From assembly GCA_020072585.1 (NCBI GenBank), contig JAIQGL010000010.1:142750-206749 (forward strand): a stretch of DNA of 64,000 nt. Reading direction: 5' to 3'. Of this stretch, positions 44,519-52,990 are shown in pieces (position 1 is the first letter of the stretch; each line of letters opens with the position of its first letter). This stretch comes from Terriglobia bacterium (lineage in GTDB: Bacteria; Acidobacteriota; Terriglobia; Terriglobales; Acidobacteriaceae). Under the pieces are notes generated by a model. It had not been told where the DNA came from. It made no database searches and worked only from the letters and a program-made list of their open reading frames with translations. Made by a program: the position numbers and the translations under genes.

Positions 44519-45253
44519 TCATTTTTTCCCCAGAGCTTTTTTCAGCTGGACAATGATCTCTTTGACTGAGGGCGCCATGCTTCCTTCAGGATCAAGTCGC
44601 AGGCACTCCTCGAATTCAGCCAGAGCGGCCTCCGGATCTTCCTGCTGGAGAAAGACATTCCCCATGAGCGCGTGTGGTCCGGCATAGTCCTTATTGAGTT
44701 CGATTGCCTGGCGCAAATGCGGTTCAGCGGTCTGCCATTTACCAAGTCCCCACAAGCTGCGCGCCAGTTCGTAGTGCGCTTCAGCCGAGTCAGGGCGAAT
44801 CTCCAGGCTGCGCTGTAGGGCCTTTTGCGCAGCTACATAATCCTTCTGCTCATTTAGTGCGGACCCCGCACCCAAATACGCTTTGGCATTGCCCGGTTCC
44901 ACCTTGGCGGCTTCTTCAAAGGCCCACTGTGCGTCATTCCATTGCTGCAGTTGCATTTGCGCGAGCCCCAGCAGCAAGTACGCCTGGCCATACCATGGAT
45001 CAAGTTTGGTGGCGCGCTTGAACTCGTCAATGCTGGCTTTGGCATCGTGCTTTTTGAACAGCAGGTCCTGGCCCTTGCTCATGGCTTCTTCCACTTCGAC
45101 CACCGAACGGCGTTTCCGGGTTTCCGGCGTGGGCGTGGGAGTAGCGGCAGGATTTGCGGCGCGCGTGGTCTGACTGGAACTCTCCTGCGAAAAAGAAAGA
45201 GACGCTGTGAGACATGAAAAAAGAATACCGATTAAGAAATGAGTGCTGCGCAT
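44519..45253 (-). CDS. Secreted TPR protein, paralogue of the gene at 47481
   Basis: 244 residues from the ATG at 45253 (signal peptide MRSTHFLIGILFSCLTASLS; an upstream frame to 45310 lacks support). Five to six TPRs: ASIDEFKRATKLDPWYGQAY, DAQWAFEEAAKVEPGNAKAY, AAQKALQRSLEIRPDSAEAH, AEPHLRQAIELNKDYAGPHA, EAALAEFEECLRLDPEGS. The repeats align position by position with the TPR part of the 47481 gene, including HYEL/HYEIxRSLWGL and GPHALMGN/PAHALMGN. It lacks that gene's CNA-B domain. Last gene of the GWxTD/TonB receptor cluster. Confidence 0.85.
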   Translation of the reverse strand: MRSTHFLIGILFSCLTASLSFSQESSSQTTRAANPAATPTPTPETRKRRSVVEVEEAMSKGQDLLFKKHDAKASIDEFKRATKLDPWYGQAYLLLGLAQMQLQQWNDAQWAFEEAAKVEPGNAKAYLGAGSALNEQKDYVAAQKALQRSLEIRPDSAEAHYELARSLWGLGKWQTAEPHLRQAIELNKDYAGPHALMGNVFLQQEDPEAALAEFEECLRLDPEGSMAPSVKEIIVQLKKALGKK

Positions 45254-45336
45254 TACTTGAATTGTAAGGGGTTCCGGGCAAGGTTCCAATCCTGAACGTT
45301 GGGCCAGCATTTCGGAAATTCGCTGGGAGCTATCCC

Positions 45337-47394
45337 CTACTCTTTCGTCAGCGCACGGCCCTTGGATTCCAGTTGGTTCGCTTTTTGTATGTTCCCCTCA
45401 TCACGGTAGAAGCCGGCCAGCGCCATGTAGAGCGGACCGCTGGCATTGCGCTGATTGATGGCGTTCTCCAGGAATGAGATCGCGCGCGGAACGTCGCCGG
45501 TCTTGGCCATGCTTTCCGCACCCCGCAGGATTGCGTCATCATCAGTATCTTTGGTGATGGGGGCGCGCGCGAATAAGGACGCCACGCCGGCATAGTCTTG
45601 CACGGCAAAATAGAGTTCTGCCAGACGTGAACGGGCAATCTCATTGCCGGGGTCTTTGCCGAGGACCTCTTTGAACCATTTGAGCGCGGAAGGCTTGTCA
45701 TTCACGGCCAGATAACAGAGAGCACGATTGAATTCAGGAACGCCCTTGCTCACGTCGTCGGCAAGACCCGGATCAGAAACGTCAAATGGGGTGATCGCGC
45801 CTGGGGCCCCATAGACTCGGAAATTCAGTGAAGAATAAATTTTTTGCGGGCTATCAGGATCGTTGACTGAAACCATAAGCCGGTAATTACCTGCGCCGGC
45901 CTCCAGGGGGAGAGGTATTTTCTTGCCGGTCAACATGGAGCCGAAAGGATCCAACTGCTGCTTTGCTACTTCCTCGTGAATGCTGCGGGCATCGCCGGTT
46001 GCGCCCAGGCGGCCATAAGCGTAATCCACTATCAGGTTTTTGCCGCCGTAGGCAGTGGGGTCTCCCGGCGGGTCCCATATCTGATAAAAGATGTTCAGGT
46101 CTTGGCCGGGCGCGAAGGTCAACCCTTCCCCGGTGATGGGTGTGAACTTTACTCCGCCCACGGTAAACGGCAGATAGTCCTTGCCCGAACCAACCGCTTT
46201 GGCATTCGAAAAGGCAACAACTTCAGAAAGCTGCGCGCCTTTTGCCGGGAGTGACGGAACACTTGTCTGGCGCTCCACTTTATAGGCCGTTTTGTTGAGC
46301 TTGTTGGTCAGCAGGAACTCGATCCTGTACTTTCCCGGGGCCAGCGGTAGCCATCCTTCATAACCAAAGAGACCACGCTTGATGCGCTCTACCTCAGCAG
46401 TATCAAGGTATTGGGAAACATCTTTTTCCTGTTTGAAGATCAGCTTGTTGTCCGGCCCATAGACACGGGCGGAAAATGCCACGTTGTAAAACGCTTTGTC
46501 AGCGGTCTGTTCAATCGAGAAATCTGATGGCCGGCGCAACCGCAACAGATAATGCAGATTGAAATTTCCGGTAGCATCCCGCAAAAGGACTGTGGCTACA
46601 TCCAGAAACTCATCATTGAGCACCAGGCGATGCGTGACCCGCTCCGCCAGCCTTTTCTGGTCAAGCTCCGCTTTGGTAAGAGGATGGTTGGCCAGGTTCT
46701 TGATCACGCTGAGCATTACATCGGATTCAAGGCCGGCCTTGGCGTGCTGCAAATCCACCGGTGCATCAGGAAGAAGTGAAAGAGTAGTGCGGGCCACTTC
46801 CCGGCCAAGCGCCCTGTCAATCGCCTGGAGCGAATGCTGGTTGTCATTGACCGTAAGCACTGAGGTGGCCAGCTTGCTGGGGCCATCCATATAAGGGCTG
46901 TAGAGCCGCATGGTGCCGTTGCCGTCACGATCAAAAAAGACGACGTAAAAGTACGGCGGCAATGCCGGATTGACGTTCTGGTAAAACCAGATTTCCATGG
47001 GCCGCACTTCATGGCGGCCGTAATACTTGGCCCGCTGCTTGGGTTCACCCAGAGTGATGTAAACCTGGCCCATGGCGCTGTGGACACCATCTAAATATTG
47101 CTTGGCATATTCAATGCGCTTGTAGATATCCTGCTTATAGCTGTTGTCTGGCGCACCGGGAGTAGGGTTTCTCAGCTCCCAGAAGCGCTCAATGAACTTG
47201 TCACGGTCAGCATCGGTTGGAAGGTCGAGGAAAACATTCCGCTCCTCATTAGTGATAAGGTAATTGACTTCATCCGTGATCCACGTGCGATATCGCGGCG
47301 GGAGATCCTTGGCCGAGGTTTTGGCCGACAAGAACGAGGAGCCGAGCACTGACAGAAGTACGACGAAAAATAAATGCTTGATGAAAAGTCGCAT
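45337..47394 (-). CDS. GWxTD-motif protein with C-terminal TPR
   Basis: 685 residues with a signal peptide. The N-terminal GWxTD region has TWITDEVNYLITNEER (Thr37-Trp38-Ile-Thr-Asp41), followed by FIERFWELRNPTPG and IYKRIEYAKQYLDGVHSAMG, then RVYITLGEPKQ-like sequence. This family is widespread in Acidobacteriota and Bacteroidota and of unknown function. The middle is a series of beta-sandwich stretches (IYSSLNFRVYGAPG). A TPR-like C-terminus (about 590-680) holds GNIQKANQLES. It sits between two paralogous TPR genes. Confidence 0.87.
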   Translation of the reverse strand: MRLFIKHLFFVVLLSVLGSSFLSAKTSAKDLPPRYRTWITDEVNYLITNEERNVFLDLPTDADRDKFIERFWELRNPTPGAPDNSYKQDIYKRIEYAKQYLDGVHSAMGQVYITLGEPKQRAKYYGRHEVRPMEIWFYQNVNPALPPYFYVVFFDRDGNGTMRLYSPYMDGPSKLATSVLTVNDNQHSLQAIDRALGREVARTTLSLLPDAPVDLQHAKAGLESDVMLSVIKNLANHPLTKAELDQKRLAERVTHRLVLNDEFLDVATVLLRDATGNFNLHYLLRLRRPSDFSIEQTADKAFYNVAFSARVYGPDNKLIFKQEKDVSQYLDTAEVERIKRGLFGYEGWLPLAPGKYRIEFLLTNKLNKTAYKVERQTSVPSLPAKGAQLSEVVAFSNAKAVGSGKDYLPFTVGGVKFTPITGEGLTFAPGQDLNIFYQIWDPPGDPTAYGGKNLIVDYAYGRLGATGDARSIHEEVAKQQLDPFGSMLTGKKIPLPLEAGAGNYRLMVSVNDPDSPQKIYSSLNFRVYGAPGAITPFDVSDPGLADDVSKGVPEFNRALCYLAVNDKPSALKWFKEVLGKDPGNEIARSRLAELYFAVQDYAGVASLFARAPITKDTDDDAILRGAESMAKTGDVPRAISFLENAINQRNASGPLYMALAGFYRDEGNIQKANQLESKGRALTKE

Positions 47395-47480
47395 ATGAGT
47401 TCAAAGGCCTGATTATTGTGTTGCCGGCCCATTTTGCTGCTGATCCATTTTAGCGCTTACCCATTTCCTATCGTTGTTTC

Positions 47481-48515
47481 TTATCGTTGTCCGAGGGCTT
47501 TTTGGATCTTATCAATCATCTCTCGCACGGCGGGGGCATGTTCACCCTGGGGATCAAGGCGCAGATACTCCTGAAATTCCTGGAGAGCGGAATTGGCATC
47601 ACGGCGGCGAAGGTAAATATTGCCCATCAACGCATGGGCGGGAGCAAACTCCTTGTTAAGTTGCAGGGACTGGCGCGCATGAGGTTCCGCATCCTGCCAT
47701 TTCTGCAGGCCCCAGAGGCTTCTGCCAATTTCATAGTGTGCCTCGGCTGAATTGGCGTTGAGTTCCAGGCTGCGCGCCAACGGCTTGATAGCGCCGCTGA
47801 AGTCCTGCTGCTGGTTCATGGCCGCGCCGATACCCAAAAACGCTGGCGCATTGCCAGGCTCAAGTTTGGTCGCTTTCTCGAAGGCGGATTTGGCGTCACC
47901 CCATTCGCGCACCTGCATATAAGCGGTGCCCAGAAGGACGTATCCCGGACAGTATTGCGGTTCAATCTCAATGACCTTCTTAAAGTTCTTGATGCTGCTC
48001 CTGGGATCGCGTTTTTCAATCAATAAATCTTCGCCCCGGGCAAGCTCTTCCTGCGCCTTGTCCGATGAGGGCTGCTTTGCTGAAATCATGGCGCCAGGGC
48101 CGCCCCGAGGAATATTGGGCACATCACGGCTTATGTCCCGCCTGAGATCAAATGTTGCGTAGCCAATTGGAGTGGCCGTCAGATCAACGATTTGTGACGC
48201 ATTGCGGTAACCGGGATAACGCACACTGATGACGTAAATCTTGCCCTCAGGATGCTGCTGACCGGCGTCGATACCGTCAAAGGAAAATTTGCCGCGGGAA
48301 TCGGTCATGGTGTTACCCAGCTCGCCGCTGCCGTTCACGAAAGAAGAGTCCCTGCCACGCGCGCGATCCAGAAGAACAAGCACCCCCTGAGGCGCAGGAC
48401 CGCCTTCCAACCGAATTTGCCCCTGAATACGCTTCCCGCCTGCGCCGGCAATTTGTGCTGAAACGGCAACCGCGGAACACAGGAAAACAATCAAGAGGAA
48501 TCTGGGAGAGGACAT
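47481..48515 (-). CDS. Secreted CNA-B-like plus TPR protein
   Basis: 344 residues with a signal peptide (cleavage near VSAQ). Residues 25-125 form a CNA-B/carboxypeptidase-regulatory-like domain (IQGQIRLEGGPAPQGVLVLL, MTDSRGKFSFDGIDAGQQ). Residues 155-340 carry TPRs homologous to the gene at 44519. The CNA-B domain resembles the N-terminal domain of the TonB receptor upstream. It is separated from the TonB receptor gene by a strong terminator. Probably periplasmic. Confidence 0.85.
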   Translation of the reverse strand: MSSPRFLLIVFLCSAVAVSAQIAGAGGKRIQGQIRLEGGPAPQGVLVLLDRARGRDSSFVNGSGELGNTMTDSRGKFSFDGIDAGQQHPEGKIYVISVRYPGYRNASQIVDLTATPIGYATFDLRRDISRDVPNIPRGGPGAMISAKQPSSDKAQEELARGEDLLIEKRDPRSSIKNFKKVIEIEPQYCPGYVLLGTAYMQVREWGDAKSAFEKATKLEPGNAPAFLGIGAAMNQQQDFSGAIKPLARSLELNANSAEAHYEIGRSLWGLQKWQDAEPHARQSLQLNKEFAPAHALMGNIYLRRRDANSALQEFQEYLRLDPQGEHAPAVREMIDKIQKALGQR

Positions 48516-48546
48516 GTTGACTTCCTAAGCAGGTTCGTTTGCCCGC

Positions 48547-48582
48547 AAAAAGTCTGGGGAGGATTATTCATCCTCCCCAGAC
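48547..48582 (-). terminator. Strong hairpin between TonB receptor and CNA-B/TPR gene
   Basis: GTCTGGGGAGGAT / ATCCTCCCCAGAC, a perfect 13-bp stem with a five-base loop, followed on the minus strand by TTTTTG. It lies 19 bases after the receptor stop, so most transcripts should end here and the downstream genes would be made at lower level by read-through. Confidence 0.92.
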
Positions 48583-48600
48583 AAGTTTATCGCTTACAGC

Positions 48601-51600
48601 CTAGAACTCCCAACGGAGGGAGAACCGGGCCTTGAAGGGATCCTGGAAGCCAGTGAGAAGGCCAAGATTGGAATTGGAGGACCCAGGCTTGAGGAAATCA
48701 GGGTTAGAGAATGCAGCCCCGCCGGAAAGATCGCGGTTCTGGTCCACAACGATGATCGGTTTGGAATTGCTGACGTTGAACAAATCCACTGAGAACTTCA
48801 TCGTGGAATGCTCGCTGATTTTCCAGGGATAGTCGGCATGAAGATCAACTTGGCCGGTAACAGGAGTGCGCCCAAGGACACCACGTCCACCAATGGGAAC
48901 CTCGCCGGCGTTTTGGTACACGGGATGATCGGCAAGCTGGCTGATGGGAGTGCCGCTCTGTACTCGGATACCGGTACCCAGCGTCAGACTCTTCAGCGCT
49001 GCCTTGGGAAAGGTGTAACTGAAGAATCCATTCACTACCTGGCGGCGATCGGTATTCAGCGGACCAACGGCAAACTGATTCCCCAGTTCATTCACTAGGC
49101 CTGTAGTGAAATCAAAGAGCGAACTGATGCTGGGATCCGTCTGACCATTGTCATTGCGGAAGGCGCCTTCATAGTTACCTTGCAACCTGGCAATGCGATA
49201 GTTTGCCCGCATAAGCCAGCCGCTGCTGAAACCTTTGTTAAGTTCAATTTCAACGGCCTGGTAATTACGCACCGGAGCAGCAAATCCGTCAGCAAGACCA
49301 TCTGGTCCGACATCTCCGCCAAATGAGGTTGAGTCGACTCCACTACTAAGATGATTTGGATCCAGGTCGTAGCAAACTCCTTGGGAAGAAACAATGTTGC
49401 CATTGGCGTCACTCAGTGGACCAACGGCAACGTTGAATGGATCACCTGTGTCTTGGTTGATGAAAACAGCACATGGCGGAGTGGCACCAGTAAATAGATG
49501 CCCCTTCTGATTGTGGAACAGGTCGGTGTTAGGTCCAGGATTGCCAATGGAGAACTGTTGGGCCAATCCAATATTGGCGCCTTCCGGCGACATGCCAGAC
49601 ATGTCTTCCACGACGCGACGGAGGCGACGATCGACGTAGCGCGCACTAAAAACAATCCCGTGGCCCATGTCGCGCTCGTAGCCGGCGATCCACTCATCCT
49701 CATACTGCATCTTGGTGCCAGGAGAAAATGCTTCACCTGCGCCAGAGACGCTAACAATTGGGCTCTTGCTTACACCGCCCACTGCACCGTTTAGGAGATG
49801 AGCTGCGTCAGTGATAACGTTGATTGAACCGTCAGCATTCTGTGTCACTACTCCGCCCGACGATCCCGGAGCAAAAAACAATGCTGAGAGATCGGTTTCC
49901 GAACTCAGTGAACGGATCGCTGCATCCAGAGGCATCTGGTAGTTGTACCGACCAAAGTTTGCGTAGATCTTGCTCTTGCGGTCACCCTTAGGATCGACAA
50001 CCAAGCCCAAGCGAGGAGCCCAGTTATCAGTAAAGGTGTAGCCCACCGCGCTGCCACGCATGGTGAACTGCTCCCAGCGGAGACCAAGGCTCACCGTGAC
50101 AAACTTGTTCATCTGCCAGGTGTCATTGGCGAAGCCCGCGTAATACAGCCCTTCGGTTTGCGCCAGGTTGCCGCCGGTCTGGCCGCGTGTCTGGTCCAGT
50201 GCAACGGGTACTCCGTTGAAGAGCGGACAGATGGTGCAAGGCGTCGGATTACCTCCTACTACTGGTCCGAGTTTACTGGCGTCCACCAGAACAAAACTTG
50301 CATCCGTGATAGTGCCTGCGTTGGTCGAGCAGTTCGCGCCAGGACAGAGCGGATAGGCAACCGGTGCGCCATTCAAATTGGTTGCGGGCGGAGCAAAACC
50401 GGGACCGCTGCGGCGGCGAACATTGTCATAGTTCAGGAACTGATTGTTTAAGCCAACCATCAAAGTATGCTGGCCCCACGCATTCACGATCTTGGAAGTA
50501 TTAAGTGTGAAAGCAAAGTCATTCGCGTTGTGGTCTTCTTTAAAACCGAATCCCTGCAACCCTGCGTTTCCATTGGTGCCGTCCTGCACCTGGTACACGT
50601 CAAGAAGCGGGACTTCCGTAAAGCGGTTCTTGTTCCAGGTAAAGTTCGCATCCACCAGCCAGGTGGGAGTCACGGTGCCGTTATAGCGAACCACCCAGTT
50701 CCGCGTGCCGTAGTCCCACTTACTGAAGCCACCCACGTTTTGTTGCGCCAGAGCCAGGTTTTCCGGCCCCTGGTTGTTGCGTGAAGGATCGCCAAACAAC
50801 GACGTTTCCAGAGCATGCTTCTCATTGAGCTTCCAGGTGAGTTTGCCGGCATAATTATTAGTAAAGGTGCGCAGCACAAAAGGCTTATTGCCACGGAGAT
50901 CAAAAAGCCCAAGATGCGTGCCGGCTGGATCCGTATCATCCAGGAACTGAGCAGGCGTAACGTAATTGAAAGTCCATGTGGGGTTGTAAGCGCCAAAGAA
51001 GAACAGGCTGTTCTTGAACCCTGGGATGTAGCCGCCCAGCTCTCCGCTGATGTCATAAGCAGAAGGGTTATCAAGAAGGCCAGAATTGAACTGGCGGAAC
51101 TGGTCAGGCTGCAACCTCGGGGCAGCCATACCGCGCGAAGAAGCATAGCCGGCAATTGCGCCGTGGTAAGCCTGCCCGCCGGACTTGGTGACGATCTGCA
51201 CCACGCCACCTGTAGCCTGGCCATACTGCGGTTCAAACCCGCCGGTCTTGACCTGGACTTCTTTGATGAATGAGAGGTTGATACCGCTGCCGACCGATCC
51301 CTGGTTGCGTGTAAAGACACCCAAGCCACCAAAGGCAGCGTCAGTAATGTTCACGCCATCAGCGACGTAGAGATTTTCCAGGCCCGATCCGCCGGAGATG
51401 GATGGGTTGGCGCGGCCTGAACCGCCGCTGTCCGCCACTCCAGGAGCAACATAGAAGAGACCTGATACGTTACGAGGCGTCGGGACTTTGGAGTAAAAAG
51501 TGTCACTAAGATTTGAGCCCGATGCGGTGGAAGCTGTATCAACGGTCACAGCCTCCGCGCTGACCTCAATGGTTTCAGTGGCGGCGCCTGGCTGGAGTTG

Positions 51601-51924
51601 CATCTTTAAATTGGCTGTACGGCCAACCTCCACCTGCACCCCTTTCGCATCCGCTACTTTGAAACCCTGTTTTTCTACCTTCAAGTTATAAGTGCCGGGA
51701 GCTAGCCGAGAAAAAAGGAAGTTACCATCATTCTCGCTGCTGATTGTTTGTGTCCCGGTGGGTCCGGAAAGGGTCACTTTAGCTCCGGGGACCACGGCAC
51801 CCGTGGAATCGACGACGACTCCGCCCAGGTTTCCTTTGACAGCCGATTCCTGAGCTGCTGCAACAAGCCCCAGAAACAGGGAAAGAACCAGGCCTAAAAC
51901 GCCCACCACAATCTTCTTACCCAT
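48601..51924 (-). CDS. Oar-like TonB-dependent receptor with carboxypeptidase-regulatory domain
   Basis: 1107 residues from the ATG at 51924, preceded by AAAGGAGC; a longer frame to 52008 is not supported. Signal peptide (VAAAQES), N-terminal regulatory-like domain (about 25-110, VKGNLGGVVVDSTGAVVPGA), a VEVSAEAVTVDTAS linker, plug (VSGLFYVAPGVADSGGSGR, TGGVVQIVTKSGGQAYHG) and a very long beta-barrel ending SLRWEF with a C-terminal aromatic, as outer-membrane proteins do. Such receptors are a hallmark of Acidobacteriota and probably take up large carbohydrates or other polymers, but the substrate is unknown. Confidence 0.93.
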   Translation of the reverse strand: MGKKIVVGVLGLVLSLFLGLVAAAQESAVKGNLGGVVVDSTGAVVPGAKVTLSGPTGTQTISSENDGNFLFSRLAPGTYNLKVEKQGFKVADAKGVQVEVGRTANLKMQLQPGAATETIEVSAEAVTVDTASTASGSNLSDTFYSKVPTPRNVSGLFYVAPGVADSGGSGRANPSISGGSGLENLYVADGVNITDAAFGGLGVFTRNQGSVGSGINLSFIKEVQVKTGGFEPQYGQATGGVVQIVTKSGGQAYHGAIAGYASSRGMAAPRLQPDQFRQFNSGLLDNPSAYDISGELGGYIPGFKNSLFFFGAYNPTWTFNYVTPAQFLDDTDPAGTHLGLFDLRGNKPFVLRTFTNNYAGKLTWKLNEKHALETSLFGDPSRNNQGPENLALAQQNVGGFSKWDYGTRNWVVRYNGTVTPTWLVDANFTWNKNRFTEVPLLDVYQVQDGTNGNAGLQGFGFKEDHNANDFAFTLNTSKIVNAWGQHTLMVGLNNQFLNYDNVRRRSGPGFAPPATNLNGAPVAYPLCPGANCSTNAGTITDASFVLVDASKLGPVVGGNPTPCTICPLFNGVPVALDQTRGQTGGNLAQTEGLYYAGFANDTWQMNKFVTVSLGLRWEQFTMRGSAVGYTFTDNWAPRLGLVVDPKGDRKSKIYANFGRYNYQMPLDAAIRSLSSETDLSALFFAPGSSGGVVTQNADGSINVITDAAHLLNGAVGGVSKSPIVSVSGAGEAFSPGTKMQYEDEWIAGYERDMGHGIVFSARYVDRRLRRVVEDMSGMSPEGANIGLAQQFSIGNPGPNTDLFHNQKGHLFTGATPPCAVFINQDTGDPFNVAVGPLSDANGNIVSSQGVCYDLDPNHLSSGVDSTSFGGDVGPDGLADGFAAPVRNYQAVEIELNKGFSSGWLMRANYRIARLQGNYEGAFRNDNGQTDPSISSLFDFTTGLVNELGNQFAVGPLNTDRRQVVNGFFSYTFPKAALKSLTLGTGIRVQSGTPISQLADHPVYQNAGEVPIGGRGVLGRTPVTGQVDLHADYPWKISEHSTMKFSVDLFNVSNSKPIIVVDQNRDLSGGAAFSNPDFLKPGSSNSNLGLLTGFQDPFKARFSLRWEF

Positions 51925-52429
51925 TTGTTGCTCCTTTAAATTATCTGAAGTTCCAAGACGGTTCGTGTTGCACTGCATCTGCCACCCATACACACAATGC
52001 CAGTGCAATTACTATCAATAAGTTGCGCGAATGAGAGTAACACCACGGAGCCTAGAAATTCCAAATTTAATAATGGGCGATTTTAAAAATTGTACGAATA
52101 CAAAACCGTAGAACGATATTTTGCTCCCAAGAGTGTCCTTTCGGACAGGTAAAAACGTGCCTGAAAGTGAATTTGCTAAAAGGCAAATACTGGCCCTATA
52201 TCATGCAGCAATTGGGATGACAGGACAGGGGTCGACATGGCGAACGCACCTCGCCTCTTGGAGCGATTGGGCCAAATAGCGCACAATCATCTGGTTACCT
52301 ACATCCAGCCCAGGGGCTTGTAACTCAGCGGATGCTTTATTACCCGCCAGCAATTTGCGCTCCATGATGCAGTGTGATAACTTCCGACGCAACCCCTCAA
52401 ATTCCTGCGGGCTTAACTTGGGAGAAAAA
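51925..52429. other. Intergenic region, TonB receptor / lemA (divergent)
   Basis: 505 bases. The first part (52000-52140) is AT-rich and should hold the receptor promoter. 52134-52145 is the dyad TGTCCTTTCGGA(C) described separately. No gene of believable composition is present. Confidence 0.5.
52132..52147 (-). promoter_or_regulatory. GTCCGAAAGGAC dyad upstream of the TonB receptor
   Basis: On the minus strand the sequence is TGTCCGAAAGGACA, a near-perfect inverted repeat about 210 bases upstream of the receptor start. A very similar dyad lies upstream of the outer-membrane barrel gene at 61022. Binding protein unknown; LuxR/NarL-type regulators are candidates by dyad shape only. Confidence 0.4.
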
Positions 52430-52984
52430 ATGACGCCTCTGATTGTGATCGGGATATTGATCGTCGGCGCGATCTTCATTCTTGCCGGCATGTACAACAG
52501 CCTGATACAGCTGCGCGTGCGGGCCGATTCGGCCTGGTCAGATATAGATATTCAACTCAAACGACGCCATGACCTGATTCCCAATCTGGTAGAAACCGTC
52601 AAAGGCTATGCCGCCCACGAAAAGGGGACGTTTGAGAACATCGCCAGATTCCGCTCCCAGGCCATGCAGGCCACGGGCCCAGCCGACAAGGCCCTGGCCG
52701 AGGGGCAGCTATCGGGCGCGCTCAAGAGCCTGTTTGCCGTGGCGGAAAATTATCCTGAGTTGAAGGCGTCAGAGCAATTTGTCGGGCTGCAAAGCTCGCT
52801 CAACTCCATTGAAGACAACATCCAGAACGCGCGGCGCTATTACAATGCCGTGGTGCGTGACTTCAACACGCGCGTGCAATCGTTCCCGACAAATATCATT
52901 GCCGGCATGTTCGGCTTTCACACACGGCAGTTCTTTGAAATGGAAAGCCCCGCCGACCGGGAAAACGTGGCTGTGAAGTTTTAG
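52430..52984 (+). CDS. lemA: LemA family protein
   Basis: 184 residues from the ATG at 52430 with GGGAG upstream. One N-terminal transmembrane helix (LIVIGILIVGAIFILAGMYN) and then the LemA core with its coiled helices: WSDIDIQLKRRHDLIPNLVE, TVKGYAAHEKGTFENIARFR, YPELKASEQFVGLQSSLNSI, EDNIQNARRYYNAVVRDFNT. The DUF2207 membrane protein starts six bases after its stop, a pairing found in many bacteria. Confidence 0.95.
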   Translation: MTPLIVIGILIVGAIFILAGMYNSLIQLRVRADSAWSDIDIQLKRRHDLIPNLVETVKGYAAHEKGTFENIARFRSQAMQATGPADKALAEGQLSGALKSLFAVAENYPELKASEQFVGLQSSLNSIEDNIQNARRYYNAVVRDFNTRVQSFPTNIIAGMFGFHTRQFFEMESPADRENVAVKF

Positions 52985-52990
52985 AGATCC

